64,000 nucleotides of DNA from Calothrix sp. NIES-4105 (GTDB lineage Bacteria; Cyanobacteriota; Cyanobacteriia; Cyanobacteriales; Nostocaceae). The notes beneath the pieces were generated by a model. That model made no database searches, had not been told where the DNA came from, and saw only the letters and a program-made list of their open reading frames with translations. The stretch is from the NCBI RefSeq assembly GCF_002368415.1, contig NZ_AP018290.1, positions 2,545,470 through 2,609,469 of the forward strand. The letters are read 5' to 3'. The position numbers and the translations under genes are program-made. Of this stretch, positions 52,596 through 62,327 are shown piece after piece (the stretch's first letter is position 1; each line of letters begins with the position of its first letter).

Positions 52596-55500
52596 TTACT
52601 TTAGTGGAATTTTGATTACAAAAGTAGCACCGTTCCCTGGTGAGGAAATGCACTCTAAACTACCACCATGTTTTTCAGTCACAATTTGATAGCTGATAGA
52701 TAATCCCAAACCCGTTCCTTTACCTTCTGGCTTAGTAGTAAAGAAAGCGTTAAATAATTTATGTCTTACTTCCTCGCTCATACCCATACCGTTGTCACCG
52801 ATACTAATAGTTACCCAGTCATTTTCTAAAGTGGTACGAATGGTAATGATATTATTTATTTCTTGGTAGCTTTTACCTTGATTAAACTCTTCAAAAGCAT
52901 CAATAGCGTTAGCTGTCAAGTTCATAAATACTTGATTTAATTGCCCTGGAAAGCACTCAACCATAGGCAAATCGCCATATTCTTTGATAATTTGAATTGC
53001 AGGACGTTCTGGACTTGCTTTGAGTCGGTGGGACAAAATCATTAGAGTCGCATCAATACCTTCGTGAATATTTGCCGTGCGCTTATCATCACCATCATTG
53101 CGAGAGAAATTACGTAACGACTGCATAATTTCTTTAATGCGAGTTGTACCTACTTTCATCGAAGAAATCATTTTGGGCAAATCTTCAAGTAAATATTCTA
53201 AATCAATGTTTTCAATTTCCTTTTCAATTTCTGCTGGTGTTTCCGGTAAATGTTTTTGGTATAAATTTAACAAATTAATCAAATCTTCTACATACTGCTT
53301 GACATGAGTTAGATTACCATTAATAAAACTAACAGGGTTATTGACTTCGTGGGCAACACCTGCTACTAATTGTCCTAAAGAAGAGATTTTTTCGGTATGT
53401 ACGAGTTGAGTTTGGGTTTGTTGCAGTTTGTATAATGCTTGCTCTAAATCTGATGTTTTTTGCTGCAAGATTTTTTCTGCTTTTTTACGTTCGCTAATAT
53501 CTCTAGTAATAACTAATCCATGCGCCTTACCGTTGTACACGCAACTAGTAGCTTTAACGTCAACATCAAATAAAGTTCCGTTTTTATTAATCACAACAGC
53601 TTCGCAGGAAAATTGTTGACTTGCTTCCATTGCTTCGATAAATTTTCCAAATAAAGGTAGCGAGTCTGGATGAATATAATCTTGAGGTTGCAGGTTGACA
53701 AATTCTTCAAATGTATAACCGTACATTTGATAATTGATTGGGTTTATCGCCACAAATTTATATGTTGCAAAATCAAATATTGATAATCCATCATTGGCAC
53801 TTTCAAAAATTGAACGGTATTGTTCTTCTTGTTGTTTTAATTTAATTTGAGCTTGTTGTAATGAGCGTACCTGTGAGTTTTGTTGAGCATAAAGACGCGC
53901 GTTTGTAATTGCAATTGCTGCTTGTGATGAAAGAACTTTTAGTAATTCTAACCTTGCAGTGGTAAATGCACCAGTCACCAAATTATTTTCCAGATAAAAA
54001 AGACCGATAAACTCACCTTGATAAAATATCGGAGAGCATAATATTGATTTTGGCTGCTGACGCTGAATATATAAATCATTTTGGTATTTTTTTTCTTTAC
54101 TAGCATTATTTATAACCAGTGGTTGCCGAGTTCGTGCTACGTAATTAATCAGAGATATAGGTATATTTTTACTTGTTTCTACAGGAGTAGATTCTAGGAT
54201 AATTTCTAGAGATTCTTGATTAAAATCAATTGCTTCAATATATAGTTTTCCTGACTTATCGAGAATTAAACACCCCTTTTGGGCGCCAGCATTTTCTAAG
54301 ATAATATTGAGTATAGTTTGAGGTAATTTATCTAAGCTATTTTCGCTTTGAATAGCTTCAGATGCTTTAATAACCGTTACAAAATCTAAAAATTCACTGC
54401 TGGTTGAAGTGCTACTAGTCGTTTGAGTCGTACTTAAGGAACTAATTACAGAATTAAATTTAGTTTCTGAACTGCTATTAATTAAATTATAATAACGCTT
54501 TTCTAAGTCTTTAACTTTGGCTGTTGCTCCCCATTGAGTGTAATAATAGTAAGCTTCTGTCATGTAAAGTTTGGCTATTTTTTTCTTATCTAGAGATAGA
54601 TAAAATTTAGCTGCGAGTTCGTTGGCAAGAGCAGCTTCTTGAATATAATCATTTTCTAAGGCGCCTTGAATTGCAAGGTCATAGTAATTCATTGCTTCTG
54701 ACACTTGCCCCATGACTCGATATTTTTCTGCTTCAACTAAATAAAACTTGTGCTGGTAATTCATAGGAGCATGGTGTGTCCAGTACTGCATTTTAGCTTG
54801 GTTGGCACTCACTTGCTCCATGTGCTGCTGTTTTTGGCGCTCATTATATAATGCTAACCGTGTCAGCGAGTCATAAAAGTGGAAGTAGGGTAGTTCTGGC
54901 AAACTAGAAACGGCAACTAGATGCAAGGCAGCTTGAGTAGCGTTTTCCAAAGCTTCTGCGTGCTGCTCAAATAGATAATTTAGAATCAGCTTGTGCAAAT
55001 GCAACGCATAAAGTCCATACCCATCTTTGTATTTTTGGTAGTTGGCAAGAGACTGTACCTCGTCATAAACATCACCCGTGAGTTGGCAAGGATAAATCGA
55101 ATGCCCCATCAGGTTGAGAACGACTTGGTGTATCATCTCGGTATGGCTTAACTGAACTTCTTGCCGAGACGAGCGAATTCTTTGTATATGGGATGCAATT
55201 TGAGATTCAAGATCGGAAAGTGTTTGCCCAGTCCAATAAGCGAAACGACAGTAAAGGGAATCATTCCAAGCAATAAATTCTAAATCTCCATTTTCCAAAC
55301 CAGCTTGCGTTCCAGCTTGAAATAATGGAAGGCTTTTGTGTAGGTGAGATTTCCAATGTTTTGAATAGCTTGTCACACTGAGTAAAACCCTAGCAGCAAC
55401 CGTTCTATCTTGAAGCTTGTCTAGTAGCTGAAGTGCTAAATCACCAAATTGATAACCTGACTCGATGTCACCACCACTACAAAGTAAGCTAGCAAATAGA

Positions 55501-58298
55501 CCATAACTAAATGCAGATAGAACTCCATTACTAGATTCGATAGATAACTTTACCTGTGCCAAAATATTAAGGGCAAACAAAGGAGGGCAAACACAGTAGG
55601 TTGCTGACACAATTGAATTCAGAATTTGCAAAATGGCAAGTGACTGCTGGTTTCTCATAGGCGCCAAATCTAGCAGCGAAGAGATTCCAGTTTGGGGAAT
55701 TAATGATAATACTTCTGCTAATGCTTGCCCTATATTCGTTTCGCTAGGGGAGTTGGGAAACGTTAAGCCGAGTTTTGCCAAAATTTCTAAACCTGCCGCA
55801 ACTGCTTCGGGTAATTGTTTCTGAGCCAAGTGTGCCAAAATTTTACTTTCGTAAACTTTAACAACATCCAATATTGTTTGAGCGTGTTGTTGCACGACTT
55901 CAACTTGTTGTGACATTTGCCCAAATTCGCCACATAGATAAGCGGCTTCTACGGCAGCTTCGTACAGTGCTAAAGTAATTGTGTAGTGGGTTTCCCAACT
56001 GTCTTGAGGTAGAAGTGATAAGCCTGTATTGATGTATTTGAATGTAGATTTGTATGCAGCTGAGGCTTTTGCGCGTTTTCCAGCAGCTAAATTCAGCTTG
56101 GCTAACTCAACTTTCTCAGTGGTTTGTTCAATTAAATCTATTCCAATATTTAAATGGTTCACCACATCGAAAATTTGGGCTTCTAATGCTTCGGGTGATA
56201 GAGTTTGTAGAAACAGGCGCCCAATTTGATAATGGGTAATTTGTTTTTGGCTATCGGGAATCAAAGCATATGCAGCTTGTTGTACCCTATCATGCGAAAA
56301 GCGATATTTATAGTCATCCCCCACAGGTACAATTAAACCAGCTTGTAATGCTGCCCATAAATCACGCGCGGTATCTTCCCAAGACTTTTGATTAACTACA
56401 GCTAAAGTATTTAAATTAAATTGATTACCAATACAGGCAGATAATTGTAAAATTATTTGTGTAGATAAAGGTAATTTATTAATTTTGCCTACCATCAATT
56501 CCACAACATTATCAGTAATTTCTTGCTGTTTTATTTTTTCTAAATCCCATCGCCACGTTCCACCCATTTCAAACCACAGCAATTTTTCTTCATGTAAAGA
56601 TTTTATTAACTGTGTCACAAAAAATGGATTGCCTTGAGTTTTTTCAAATAATAATCTTGCTAAATCTATAACTGTATCTACAGAACTATGGAGTGTTTCT
56701 GCGACTAACTGCGTAACATTTTCTAAGTTCAATGGTTTCAGATTTATTTCTGTAATTTTTACCCCAGCTTTACGCATTGCTTCCACTGTTTGTATAAATG
56801 GATGGGTAGAACTTACTTCATTATCTCGATACGCAACAATGAGCAGGCAATAAACAGAATTAGTATCAGCACAAAAAGATTGTAGCGACTGTAGCGAAGC
56901 TGTATCTGCCCATTGCATATCATCAATAAATGAAACTTGCGGGTGTTCTCGACTTAGCAAAGCTTGAACAAACTGATTAAAAGTACGAGTTAAACGATTA
57001 GCAGCTTCCATTGCACCCAATTGAGGTACGGGTGGTTGTTTACCGATAATTAATTCTAGTTCGGGAATTGCATCAATAATGATTTGGGCATTATTTCCTA
57101 AAGCATCCAAAAAAACTTCTTTCCAGTATTGTAAACGTTCTTGGCTTTCTGTTAGTAACTGGCGAATTAATCCACCGTATGCTTGTAAAGATGCTGATAA
57201 GGGTACATGACGCTGAAATTGGTCGAACTTTCCTAAAGAAAAATAACCTTTTTTTCGAGTTAAATTTGGCAGCACTTCATTAACTAATGCCGTTTTTCCA
57301 ATACCTGAGTAGCCACCTACTAAAACTAATTCAAAACTACCTTGACTAACCCGTTCAAATATCTGAATTAATTGCTCAACTTGCTTTTCTCGTCCATATA
57401 GTTTTTGAGGAATTAATAATTGGGAGGTTTGATCTAATTCTCCCGGTGTAAATAACTGAATTTCTGCTGTTGTTTTAAAATCGGACAAGCACCGTTGCAA
57501 GTCAGCTAAAAGTCCTGTTGCACTTTGATATCTATCTTCAGCATTTTTTGCAATCAACTTATTAATAATTTTGATGATAGTTTGCGGAACTTCTGGGTTT
57601 AATTTATCAATAGGAGTAGGTTGTACAGCGAGGTGACAATGGACTATTTCTAATTGGTCATTACTTACAAAAGGCAATTTACCCGTCAGCAACTCATAAA
57701 AAGTTATCCCCAGCGAATAAAAATCACTGCGAAAGTCTATAATGCGATTCATACGTCCCGTTTGTTCTGGGGACATATACGCTAAAGTTCCTTCTAGTTG
57801 GTTTGGATTGATTAAACGTGTTGTTTCATTACTAAGACGAGTTGCAATACTGAAATCGGTTAATTTGACTTGCCTACTTTCAGGATTAATGATAATATTC
57901 GCGGGTTTAATATCTTTATGAATAATTTGATTATTATGTAGCGAAATCAAACTTTTTGCTAGCTGTACAGCAATAGTGAGGAATTCTAACAGCGATAATT
58001 TTTCTTTAACTAAAAGTTCTTTGAGGGAAATACCGCCAAAATCTTCCGCAACTAATACAAATCTATTTTGATACTTTTCTAAATAGTTAACTTTAACAAC
58101 ACCCTCTAAATCCAGATTTTCGGTAACTTGATATTCGTGCTTGAGGCGAGTAATCTGTTCTAAGCTAGGATATTCTGCTTTTAATGCTTTAAGGATAACT
58201 TTTTTCCCTGTTGGGGAAGTTCCTCGGTAGATAATAGTATTTATGCCTTCATAAACTACCTCGGTAATCTCATAGCCTGTTATTGTAATTAACGGCAT
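52596..58298 (-). CDS. Trifunctional Ser/Thr kinase / AAA ATPase / GAF-PAS sensor histidine kinase
   Basis: A 1900-residue signalling protein with, in order: Ser/Thr kinase (about 1-270; Lys37, HKDIKPAN at 127-134, DFS in place of DFG at 148), AAA-16 ATPase (about 300-700; GGYSGIGKTALV at 328-339), a long helical region of TPR-like repeats, GAF (about 1320-1480), PAS (about 1510-1620) and a histidine kinase ending in His1650 (GVAHEVNNPVSF) and GDNGMGMSEE, GTGLGLSISYQI. Such proteins are hallmarks of large cyanobacterial genomes. The HKD and DFS changes slightly weaken the kinase call. It converges on the 2H gene. Confidence 0.95.
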   Translation of the reverse strand: MPLITITGYEITEVVYEGINTIIYRGTSPTGKKVILKALKAEYPSLEQITRLKHEYQVTENLDLEGVVKVNYLEKYQNRFVLVAEDFGGISLKELLVKEKLSLLEFLTIAVQLAKSLISLHNNQIIHKDIKPANIIINPESRQVKLTDFSIATRLSNETTRLINPNQLEGTLAYMSPEQTGRMNRIIDFRSDFYSLGITFYELLTGKLPFVSNDQLEIVHCHLAVQPTPIDKLNPEVPQTIIKIINKLIAKNAEDRYQSATGLLADLQRCLSDFKTTAEIQLFTPGELDQTSQLLIPQKLYGREKQVEQLIQIFERVSQGSFELVLVGGYSGIGKTALVNEVLPNLTRKKGYFSLGKFDQFQRHVPLSASLQAYGGLIRQLLTESQERLQYWKEVFLDALGNNAQIIIDAIPELELIIGKQPPVPQLGAMEAANRLTRTFNQFVQALLSREHPQVSFIDDMQWADTASLQSLQSFCADTNSVYCLLIVAYRDNEVSSTHPFIQTVEAMRKAGVKITEINLKPLNLENVTQLVAETLHSSVDTVIDLARLLFEKTQGNPFFVTQLIKSLHEEKLLWFEMGGTWRWDLEKIKQQEITDNVVELMVGKINKLPLSTQIILQLSACIGNQFNLNTLAVVNQKSWEDTARDLWAALQAGLIVPVGDDYKYRFSHDRVQQAAYALIPDSQKQITHYQIGRLFLQTLSPEALEAQIFDVVNHLNIGIDLIEQTTEKVELAKLNLAAGKRAKASAAYKSTFKYINTGLSLLPQDSWETHYTITLALYEAAVEAAYLCGEFGQMSQQVEVVQQHAQTILDVVKVYESKILAHLAQKQLPEAVAAGLEILAKLGLTFPNSPSETNIGQALAEVLSLIPQTGISSLLDLAPMRNQQSLAILQILNSIVSATYCVCPPLFALNILAQVKLSIESSNGVLSAFSYGLFASLLCSGGDIESGYQFGDLALQLLDKLQDRTVAARVLLSVTSYSKHWKSHLHKSLPLFQAGTQAGLENGDLEFIAWNDSLYCRFAYWTGQTLSDLESQIASHIQRIRSSRQEVQLSHTEMIHQVVLNLMGHSIYPCQLTGDVYDEVQSLANYQKYKDGYGLYALHLHKLILNYLFEQHAEALENATQAALHLVAVSSLPELPYFHFYDSLTRLALYNERQKQQHMEQVSANQAKMQYWTHHAPMNYQHKFYLVEAEKYRVMGQVSEAMNYYDLAIQGALENDYIQEAALANELAAKFYLSLDKKKIAKLYMTEAYYYYTQWGATAKVKDLEKRYYNLINSSSETKFNSVISSLSTTQTTSSTSTSSEFLDFVTVIKASEAIQSENSLDKLPQTILNIILENAGAQKGCLILDKSGKLYIEAIDFNQESLEIILESTPVETSKNIPISLINYVARTRQPLVINNASKEKKYQNDLYIQRQQPKSILCSPIFYQGEFIGLFYLENNLVTGAFTTARLELLKVLSSQAAIAITNARLYAQQNSQVRSLQQAQIKLKQQEEQYRSIFESANDGLSIFDFATYKFVAINPINYQMYGYTFEEFVNLQPQDYIHPDSLPLFGKFIEAMEASQQFSCEAVVINKNGTLFDVDVKATSCVYNGKAHGLVITRDISERKKAEKILQQKTSDLEQALYKLQQTQTQLVHTEKISSLGQLVAGVAHEVNNPVSFINGNLTHVKQYVEDLINLLNLYQKHLPETPAEIEKEIENIDLEYLLEDLPKMISSMKVGTTRIKEIMQSLRNFSRNDGDDKRTANIHEGIDATLMILSHRLKASPERPAIQIIKEYGDLPMVECFPGQLNQVFMNLTANAIDAFEEFNQGKSYQEINNIITIRTTLENDWVTISIGDNGMGMSEEVRHKLFNAFFTTKPEGKGTGLGLSISYQIVTEKHGGSLECISSPGNGATFVIKIPLK

Positions 58299-58437
58299 AA
58301 TTTCACTTCTTGCCTATACAGTAAGTCTATATTTAGATTTCCCGTATTTTTAGTGAAACTAAACTTAGTATCTATTAAATAAATTTATATTAAAGCTGAA
58401 AATGTAATGTTTTTGTAAATGAAGGTGATTAGGTGTG

Positions 58438-58534
58438 ACGGCTGAGGACAGCCGTTCCACAAGATAAGCTTTCCACAAGATAAGCTTTCCACAAGATAAG
58501 CTTTCCACAAGATAAGCCATCCATAAGATAATCT
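58438..58534. repeat. Hairpin followed by 16-bp tandem repeat TTCCACAAGATAAGCT
   Basis: ACGGCTG, loop AGGA, CAGCCGT at 58438-58455, then TTCCACAAGATAAGCT four times (58455-58518, the last with one change) and a fifth diverged unit. The hairpin plus TTCCACAAGA tail recurs at 8474 and 44927, so here the tail of a known repeat has been amplified. Confidence 0.85.
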
Positions 58535-58544
58535 ACAAGTATGT

Positions 58545-59135
58545 TTAATAACTATAACGTTCTTCGGCAAACGGTTCGCCACGTTGATGATAACCGTTAC
58601 GTTCCCAAAAACCTAGGTCTTCTTTTTCGAGAAATTCTAAACCATTTATCCACTTAGCACTTTTCCAAGCATAAAGGTGAGGTACAACTAACCTCATTGG
58701 ACCACCATGTTCTGCTGGTAACGGTTCACCAAATAGTTTGAAGGCGAAGAAATTTTCTTCACGTACAAAATCTTCCATTGAGATGTTGGTTGTGTAACCA
58801 CCATAACAATGTTCCATTATATGCTTGGCTTTTGGATCGACTTCAATGAGCTTCATAAAGTCAGTAACTTTAATACCAGTCCATTTCACGTCTAATTTTG
58901 ACCAACGGGTAACACAATGAAAATCTGCAGTAAATTCACTTTGGGGTAACTCCATGAAGTCATCCCAAGTTAAAGTGAGTGGCGCCGCAGCACCCCATAT
59001 ACGAAATTCCCAAGTATTAATATCTACAGTAGGAGTGGCGCCATAGGTTAATACAGGAAAGCCATTAGTTAAATATTGACCAGGTGGTACTCGGTCGTTA
59101 GCTTCAGTCGGTTTTTGAAAAAATTTCCCTGGCAT
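58545..59135 (-). CDS. Molybdopterin-binding sulfite-oxidase-like oxidoreductase
   Basis: A 196-residue soluble protein with the sulfite oxidase molybdopterin fold: FRIWGAAAPLTLTWDDFMELPQ, then FHCVTRWSKLDVKWTGI with the molybdenum-ligating Cys, and EHGGPMRLVVPHLYAWKSAKWINGLEFL. Such short cytoplasmic enzymes are close to YedY/MsrP without a signal peptide, and are of unknown substrate in cyanobacteria. The moeA gene at 28.2 kb would supply the cofactor pathway. Confidence 0.92.
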   Translation of the reverse strand: MPGKFFQKPTEANDRVPPGQYLTNGFPVLTYGATPTVDINTWEFRIWGAAAPLTLTWDDFMELPQSEFTADFHCVTRWSKLDVKWTGIKVTDFMKLIEVDPKAKHIMEHCYGGYTTNISMEDFVREENFFAFKLFGEPLPAEHGGPMRLVVPHLYAWKSAKWINGLEFLEKEDLGFWERNGYHQRGEPFAEERYSY

Positions 59136-59143
59136 CGCGAATA

Positions 59144-59237
59144 CTAGTTAAGAGTTAAGAGTTAAGAGTTAATAGTTAGAAGTTAGGAGTTAGGAGTTAA
59201 ACTCAGCACTCAGCACTCAGCACTCATAACTCATAAC
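59144..59237. repeat. Heptanucleotide tandem repeats (STRR type)
   Basis: Seven heptamers of the AGAGTTA/GGAGTTA type are followed by five of the ACTCAGC/ACTCATA type. This fits the short tandemly repeated repetitive sequences described in heterocystous cyanobacteria. They lie between the sulfite-oxidase-like gene and rpmF. Confidence 0.85.
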
Positions 59238-59242
59238 TTATA

Positions 59243-59419
59243 TTACTCTTCGTCTTCGCTTTCTTCTTCATCTGTTGGATAGACGAAGGTAGAACGTCCG
59301 CTCAATATTGATTTACCGAGGGAAATTGCTTTTTGTGCTTGGACTTCGGCTTTGCGTCTCCAGGTTGCACGTCGTGAGTCACGCTTAGATTTTGAGGTTT
59401 TCTTCTTTGGTACAGCCAT
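59243..59419 (-). CDS. rpmF: 50S ribosomal protein L32
   Basis: This 58-residue gene starts [20 protein letters not shown] and continues [19 protein letters not shown], the L32 signature, with an acidic tail ESEDEE. The cyanobacterial form lacks the zinc Cys pairs of some L32 proteins. Short and easily overlooked; it stands alone between repeats and the exported 181-residue gene. Confidence 0.97.
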   Translation of the reverse strand: MAVPKKKTSKSKRDSRRATWRRKAEVQAQKAISLGKSILSGRSTFVYPTDEEESEDEE

Positions 59420-59509
59420 GTGTTAGGATACCGCAATTTTTGACAACCTTTTTATTTTATGCCATTTACAGAAATTGGGAATAAACCAATTAACTTTGTA
59501 TCTTGTTCA

Positions 59510-60055
59510 TTAGTTCGGATTTCTTGGACTAGCTGGTACTGGTGCTGGCGCTGGTTGTTGTGATTGTTGTGGTTGTTGTTGTGCTTGGTCAAATAGCAGT
59601 AAGTTACGCGCGGTTTTGAAATATGTTGCCCAGACTTTGGGGTCGGGACGGTTACGCCATTGTTGACGACTAACTCGTAATTCTAGTATTGGTGCAATTG
59701 CGCCATAGTTTTGCCCAGAAATTATAACTGATACTTCTGTAATTAAAATATCTTGGTCAAAAGTTCGTTGTGCTGCTGCGCGCGCTGCTGCTTCTGCTCT
59801 AGTTAGCATGTTTTGGTAAGTTTCTTCGGACAAGCGGTCGATAACAATATCGCCTGTCGCAGTATAAGCATGTACTTTAAGTGGGGCTATTCCCTCCGTA
59901 GCAACCCATATAGGCACGGTTGTACCTAACATTAATATGGCTTTAACTATCCGGATTTTTGCTCGCGACCTAGGCAAAGAGAGATTAAATAACTTTAAAA
60001 TATTCTCTGCTTGTAGTGTATTTATGCTTAAAAATTTATGAACACGGTTTTTCAT
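59510..60055 (-). CDS. Hypothetical protein with membrane helix
   Basis: A 181-residue protein with an N-terminal basic segment, a hydrophobic helix (about 34-55, signal or anchor), then a helical/beta region with LSEETYQNMLTRAEAAARAAAQRTFDQDILITEVSVIISGQNYGAIAPILELRVSRQQW, and a Gln/Pro-rich tail. The mature part is recognised as a conserved cyanobacterial protein without a name. It is divergent from the orthocaspase-like gene. Confidence 0.7.
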   Translation of the reverse strand: MKNRVHKFLSINTLQAENILKLFNLSLPRSRAKIRIVKAILMLGTTVPIWVATEGIAPLKVHAYTATGDIVIDRLSEETYQNMLTRAEAAARAAAQRTFDQDILITEVSVIISGQNYGAIAPILELRVSRQQWRNRPDPKVWATYFKTARNLLLFDQAQQQPQQSQQPAPAPVPASPRNPN

Positions 60056-60236
60056 CTGAATTTCGCTCCTCCTTTAACTCAAGCTTGAGATTTTAATAAA
60101 AAACAAGTAATAAATTTAACCTTAATTCTTTTGGGTCGAAATAATCACTTAGACTATTAGACATAGGTTAGCCTTGTTTTCTAATTATGCAAACCGCAAT
60201 TATTCGATAATGTAAACTAAGTGCAAGATGTGAGTG

Positions 60237-62282
60237 ATGGCAAATAACTGGGCGATAGCCATCGGTATCAATCAATATCAGTTTCTTCAACCTCTAGCTT
60301 GTGCTGAAGCTGATGCCAAAGCAGTAAGGGCTTTTTTGATTGAGGATGGTGCTTTCAAACAGCAGCAATGCTTGTTGATGAGTGATACTTCGCCGCCTAT
60401 TGGTGACCGACCGACTACTCCGACTAAGGAGAATATTCTATTACTACTTGAGGATTTAATCGCCGCTTGTTGGCGCCCACAAGACCGTGTGTGGTTTTTT
60501 TTCAGTGGATATGGAGTTAACCACAACGGTAGAGATTATTTAATGCCTATCGATGGAACGCCTGAACGCATCGAAGAGACTGGCATTGAAGTCGCAGCAC
60601 TAATGCAAAGTTTACAGGTATCAGGCGTTAATTTATTAATGTTGCTTGATATTAACCGCGCGTTTGGAACATTGAACGAGATATATGTTGGGCAAGAAAT
60701 CATTGACCTCGCGCAGGAATTACAACTGCCTTTGATTTTGTCGTGCCAACCCGAACAATTTTCCTATGAAAGCAACGAACTCGGTCACGGTTTCTTTTCA
60801 GCAGCACTTTTAGAAGCTTTACGTTCAGGAAATGGCAATACGTTAGGCGAGTTAGAAGCCTATTTAAGCATTCGGACACCAGAACTTTGTCAGCATTTCT
60901 GGCGCCCGACACAAAACCCTGTCACAGTTATTACTTCGAGCAAGCAGGTTATTTTGGGAAACTTTGAATTAGAAAACGACGATGCACCAGCGATAGTAGT
61001 GTCTGAAGAAATCTTCGCTTCGGCACTATCAGCTCCTATGTTGGAAAGCGCTACAAACAAAAACAACCCACATCTAGCACAGCCACCATCAAATTATTAT
61101 TCGCAGCTTCACAATGTTCAAAATGTTCAAAATGTTCAAAATGGTGAGAACGTTAAAAATCAGGTTGTCACAACGTCAGAAAGTGAATTTGCAAGAGAAT
61201 ATATAAATTCTAGTGTTCAGTCAACAATTCCAGAACCTAGCATTAAGCGGAGCTTACCCGCTTCGCTTCCTCCAGCTAGACCAGGAGTAGTGGAAGAAAA
61301 AGCTAGTAGCATTGAAACTCCACATGACCATCAAGAACTTGAGCAAGCTCCGGGTGCAAGTGTTCCTTTTTGGCTACAAGTATTATTGTGGGGTGGTAGC
61401 ATGACGTTGCTGCTAGGGATGATAGTACTTTTATTATTCCGCAATCAATCTGGCGTGGTTGAGCAAAATAACTCGACATCAGCCAACGTGACGACCGATG
61501 ACACCTCACTCGTTAGAACTGCTCCAGATAACTCGGTAGCTAGAACACCAGGTGTATCCGAGGCGCCCGTTACACAACCAACTATACAACCGACTCCACC
61601 ACCCATTACTCCCACACAAGCAACTACGACTGCGACACCTGAGACTACGCCAAAACCCCAAGCAGTAACACCAGTAGCTATAACGAACCCACAAATTCGT
61701 AAACAAGCACTCGCCGAGTTAGATAGATTATCGCTTACTCCTACACAAGCGACTGATTTGAAAATTGCTATTGCAACCGCGCGTAAAATTAAACCCTCGG
61801 ATCAGCAATATCCCCAAGCGCAGGCTAATATTCAAGTTTGGAATAGTATGATATTTGACTTAGCACAAGAACGTGCTAAAAAACGTCAGTACTCCTCGGC
61901 TGTTGCTGCTGCTCAATTAATCGGTGAAAATGAAGCGTTATACCCGAAAGCAGATTCAGCAGTTACACAGTGGCGCCAGCAAGCAAAACAATATGTAAGT
62001 AACAAAACTGTTGTTGAAGCAGCTACAGCTTTAGTTAAACCAGGACAAGCATCAAGCTATAACCGTGCTATAGAAGTTGCCAAAAAAGTACCAAAAGGCG
62101 AACCAGGTTTTGATATAGCGCAAAAGTCTATCGATAAATGGAGCAAGGAAATTTTAAACTTAGCCAAAAAGCGCGCGGCTAAAGGTGACAAACAAGCCGC
62201 AGTTAGTACAGCTACTCTAGTTCCCCAAGGAACACCCGCTTACAGCGCAGCATACAGAGCCATTCAACAGTGGAAAAAATAA
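60237..62282 (+). CDS. Orthocaspase-like (C14 fold) protein with inactive site, membrane anchored
   Basis: This 681-residue protein has a caspase-like domain at 1-235: NNWAIAIGINQYQFLQPLACAEADA, then VWFFFSGYGVNHNGRDYLMP, and LMLLDINRAFG. In active orthocaspases these read FSGHG and LLDxCRS; here the catalytic His is Tyr92 and the Cys is Asn140. A Pro/Ser-rich region, a membrane helix (about 376-400), a Thr/Pro linker and a C-terminal domain of about 200 residues with repeated A-x-x-Q/A helical units follow. I choose ATG 60237; a GTG one codon earlier is possible. A MITE end lies at 60221-60234. Confidence 0.85.
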   Translation: MANNWAIAIGINQYQFLQPLACAEADAKAVRAFLIEDGAFKQQQCLLMSDTSPPIGDRPTTPTKENILLLLEDLIAACWRPQDRVWFFFSGYGVNHNGRDYLMPIDGTPERIEETGIEVAALMQSLQVSGVNLLMLLDINRAFGTLNEIYVGQEIIDLAQELQLPLILSCQPEQFSYESNELGHGFFSAALLEALRSGNGNTLGELEAYLSIRTPELCQHFWRPTQNPVTVITSSKQVILGNFELENDDAPAIVVSEEIFASALSAPMLESATNKNNPHLAQPPSNYYSQLHNVQNVQNVQNGENVKNQVVTTSESEFAREYINSSVQSTIPEPSIKRSLPASLPPARPGVVEEKASSIETPHDHQELEQAPGASVPFWLQVLLWGGSMTLLLGMIVLLLFRNQSGVVEQNNSTSANVTTDDTSLVRTAPDNSVARTPGVSEAPVTQPTIQPTPPPITPTQATTTATPETTPKPQAVTPVAITNPQIRKQALAELDRLSLTPTQATDLKIAIATARKIKPSDQQYPQAQANIQVWNSMIFDLAQERAKKRQYSSAVAAAQLIGENEALYPKADSAVTQWRQQAKQYVSNKTVVEAATALVKPGQASSYNRAIEVAKKVPKGEPGFDIAQKSIDKWSKEILNLAKKRAAKGDKQAAVSTATLVPQGTPAYSAAYRAIQQWKK

Positions 62283-62289
62283 ATATAAA

Positions 62290-62319
62290 TGTAGAGACGT
62301 TACATGTAACGTCTCTACA
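62290..62319. terminator. Perfect 30-base palindrome (GTAGAGACG family) between convergent genes
   Basis: TGTAGAGACGTTACATGTAACGTCTCTACA is completely palindromic. The orthocaspase gene ends 8 bases before it and the nitrogenase-family gene on the other strand ends 9 bases after it. It is the third copy of this repeat family in the window. Confidence 0.75.
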
Positions 62320-62327
62320 AGGTTTGT

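Noticed and set aside
58455-58534. CRISPR array
   Set aside because: The 16-base units are directly adjacent without unique spacers; it is a plain tandem repeat. No cas genes are present.
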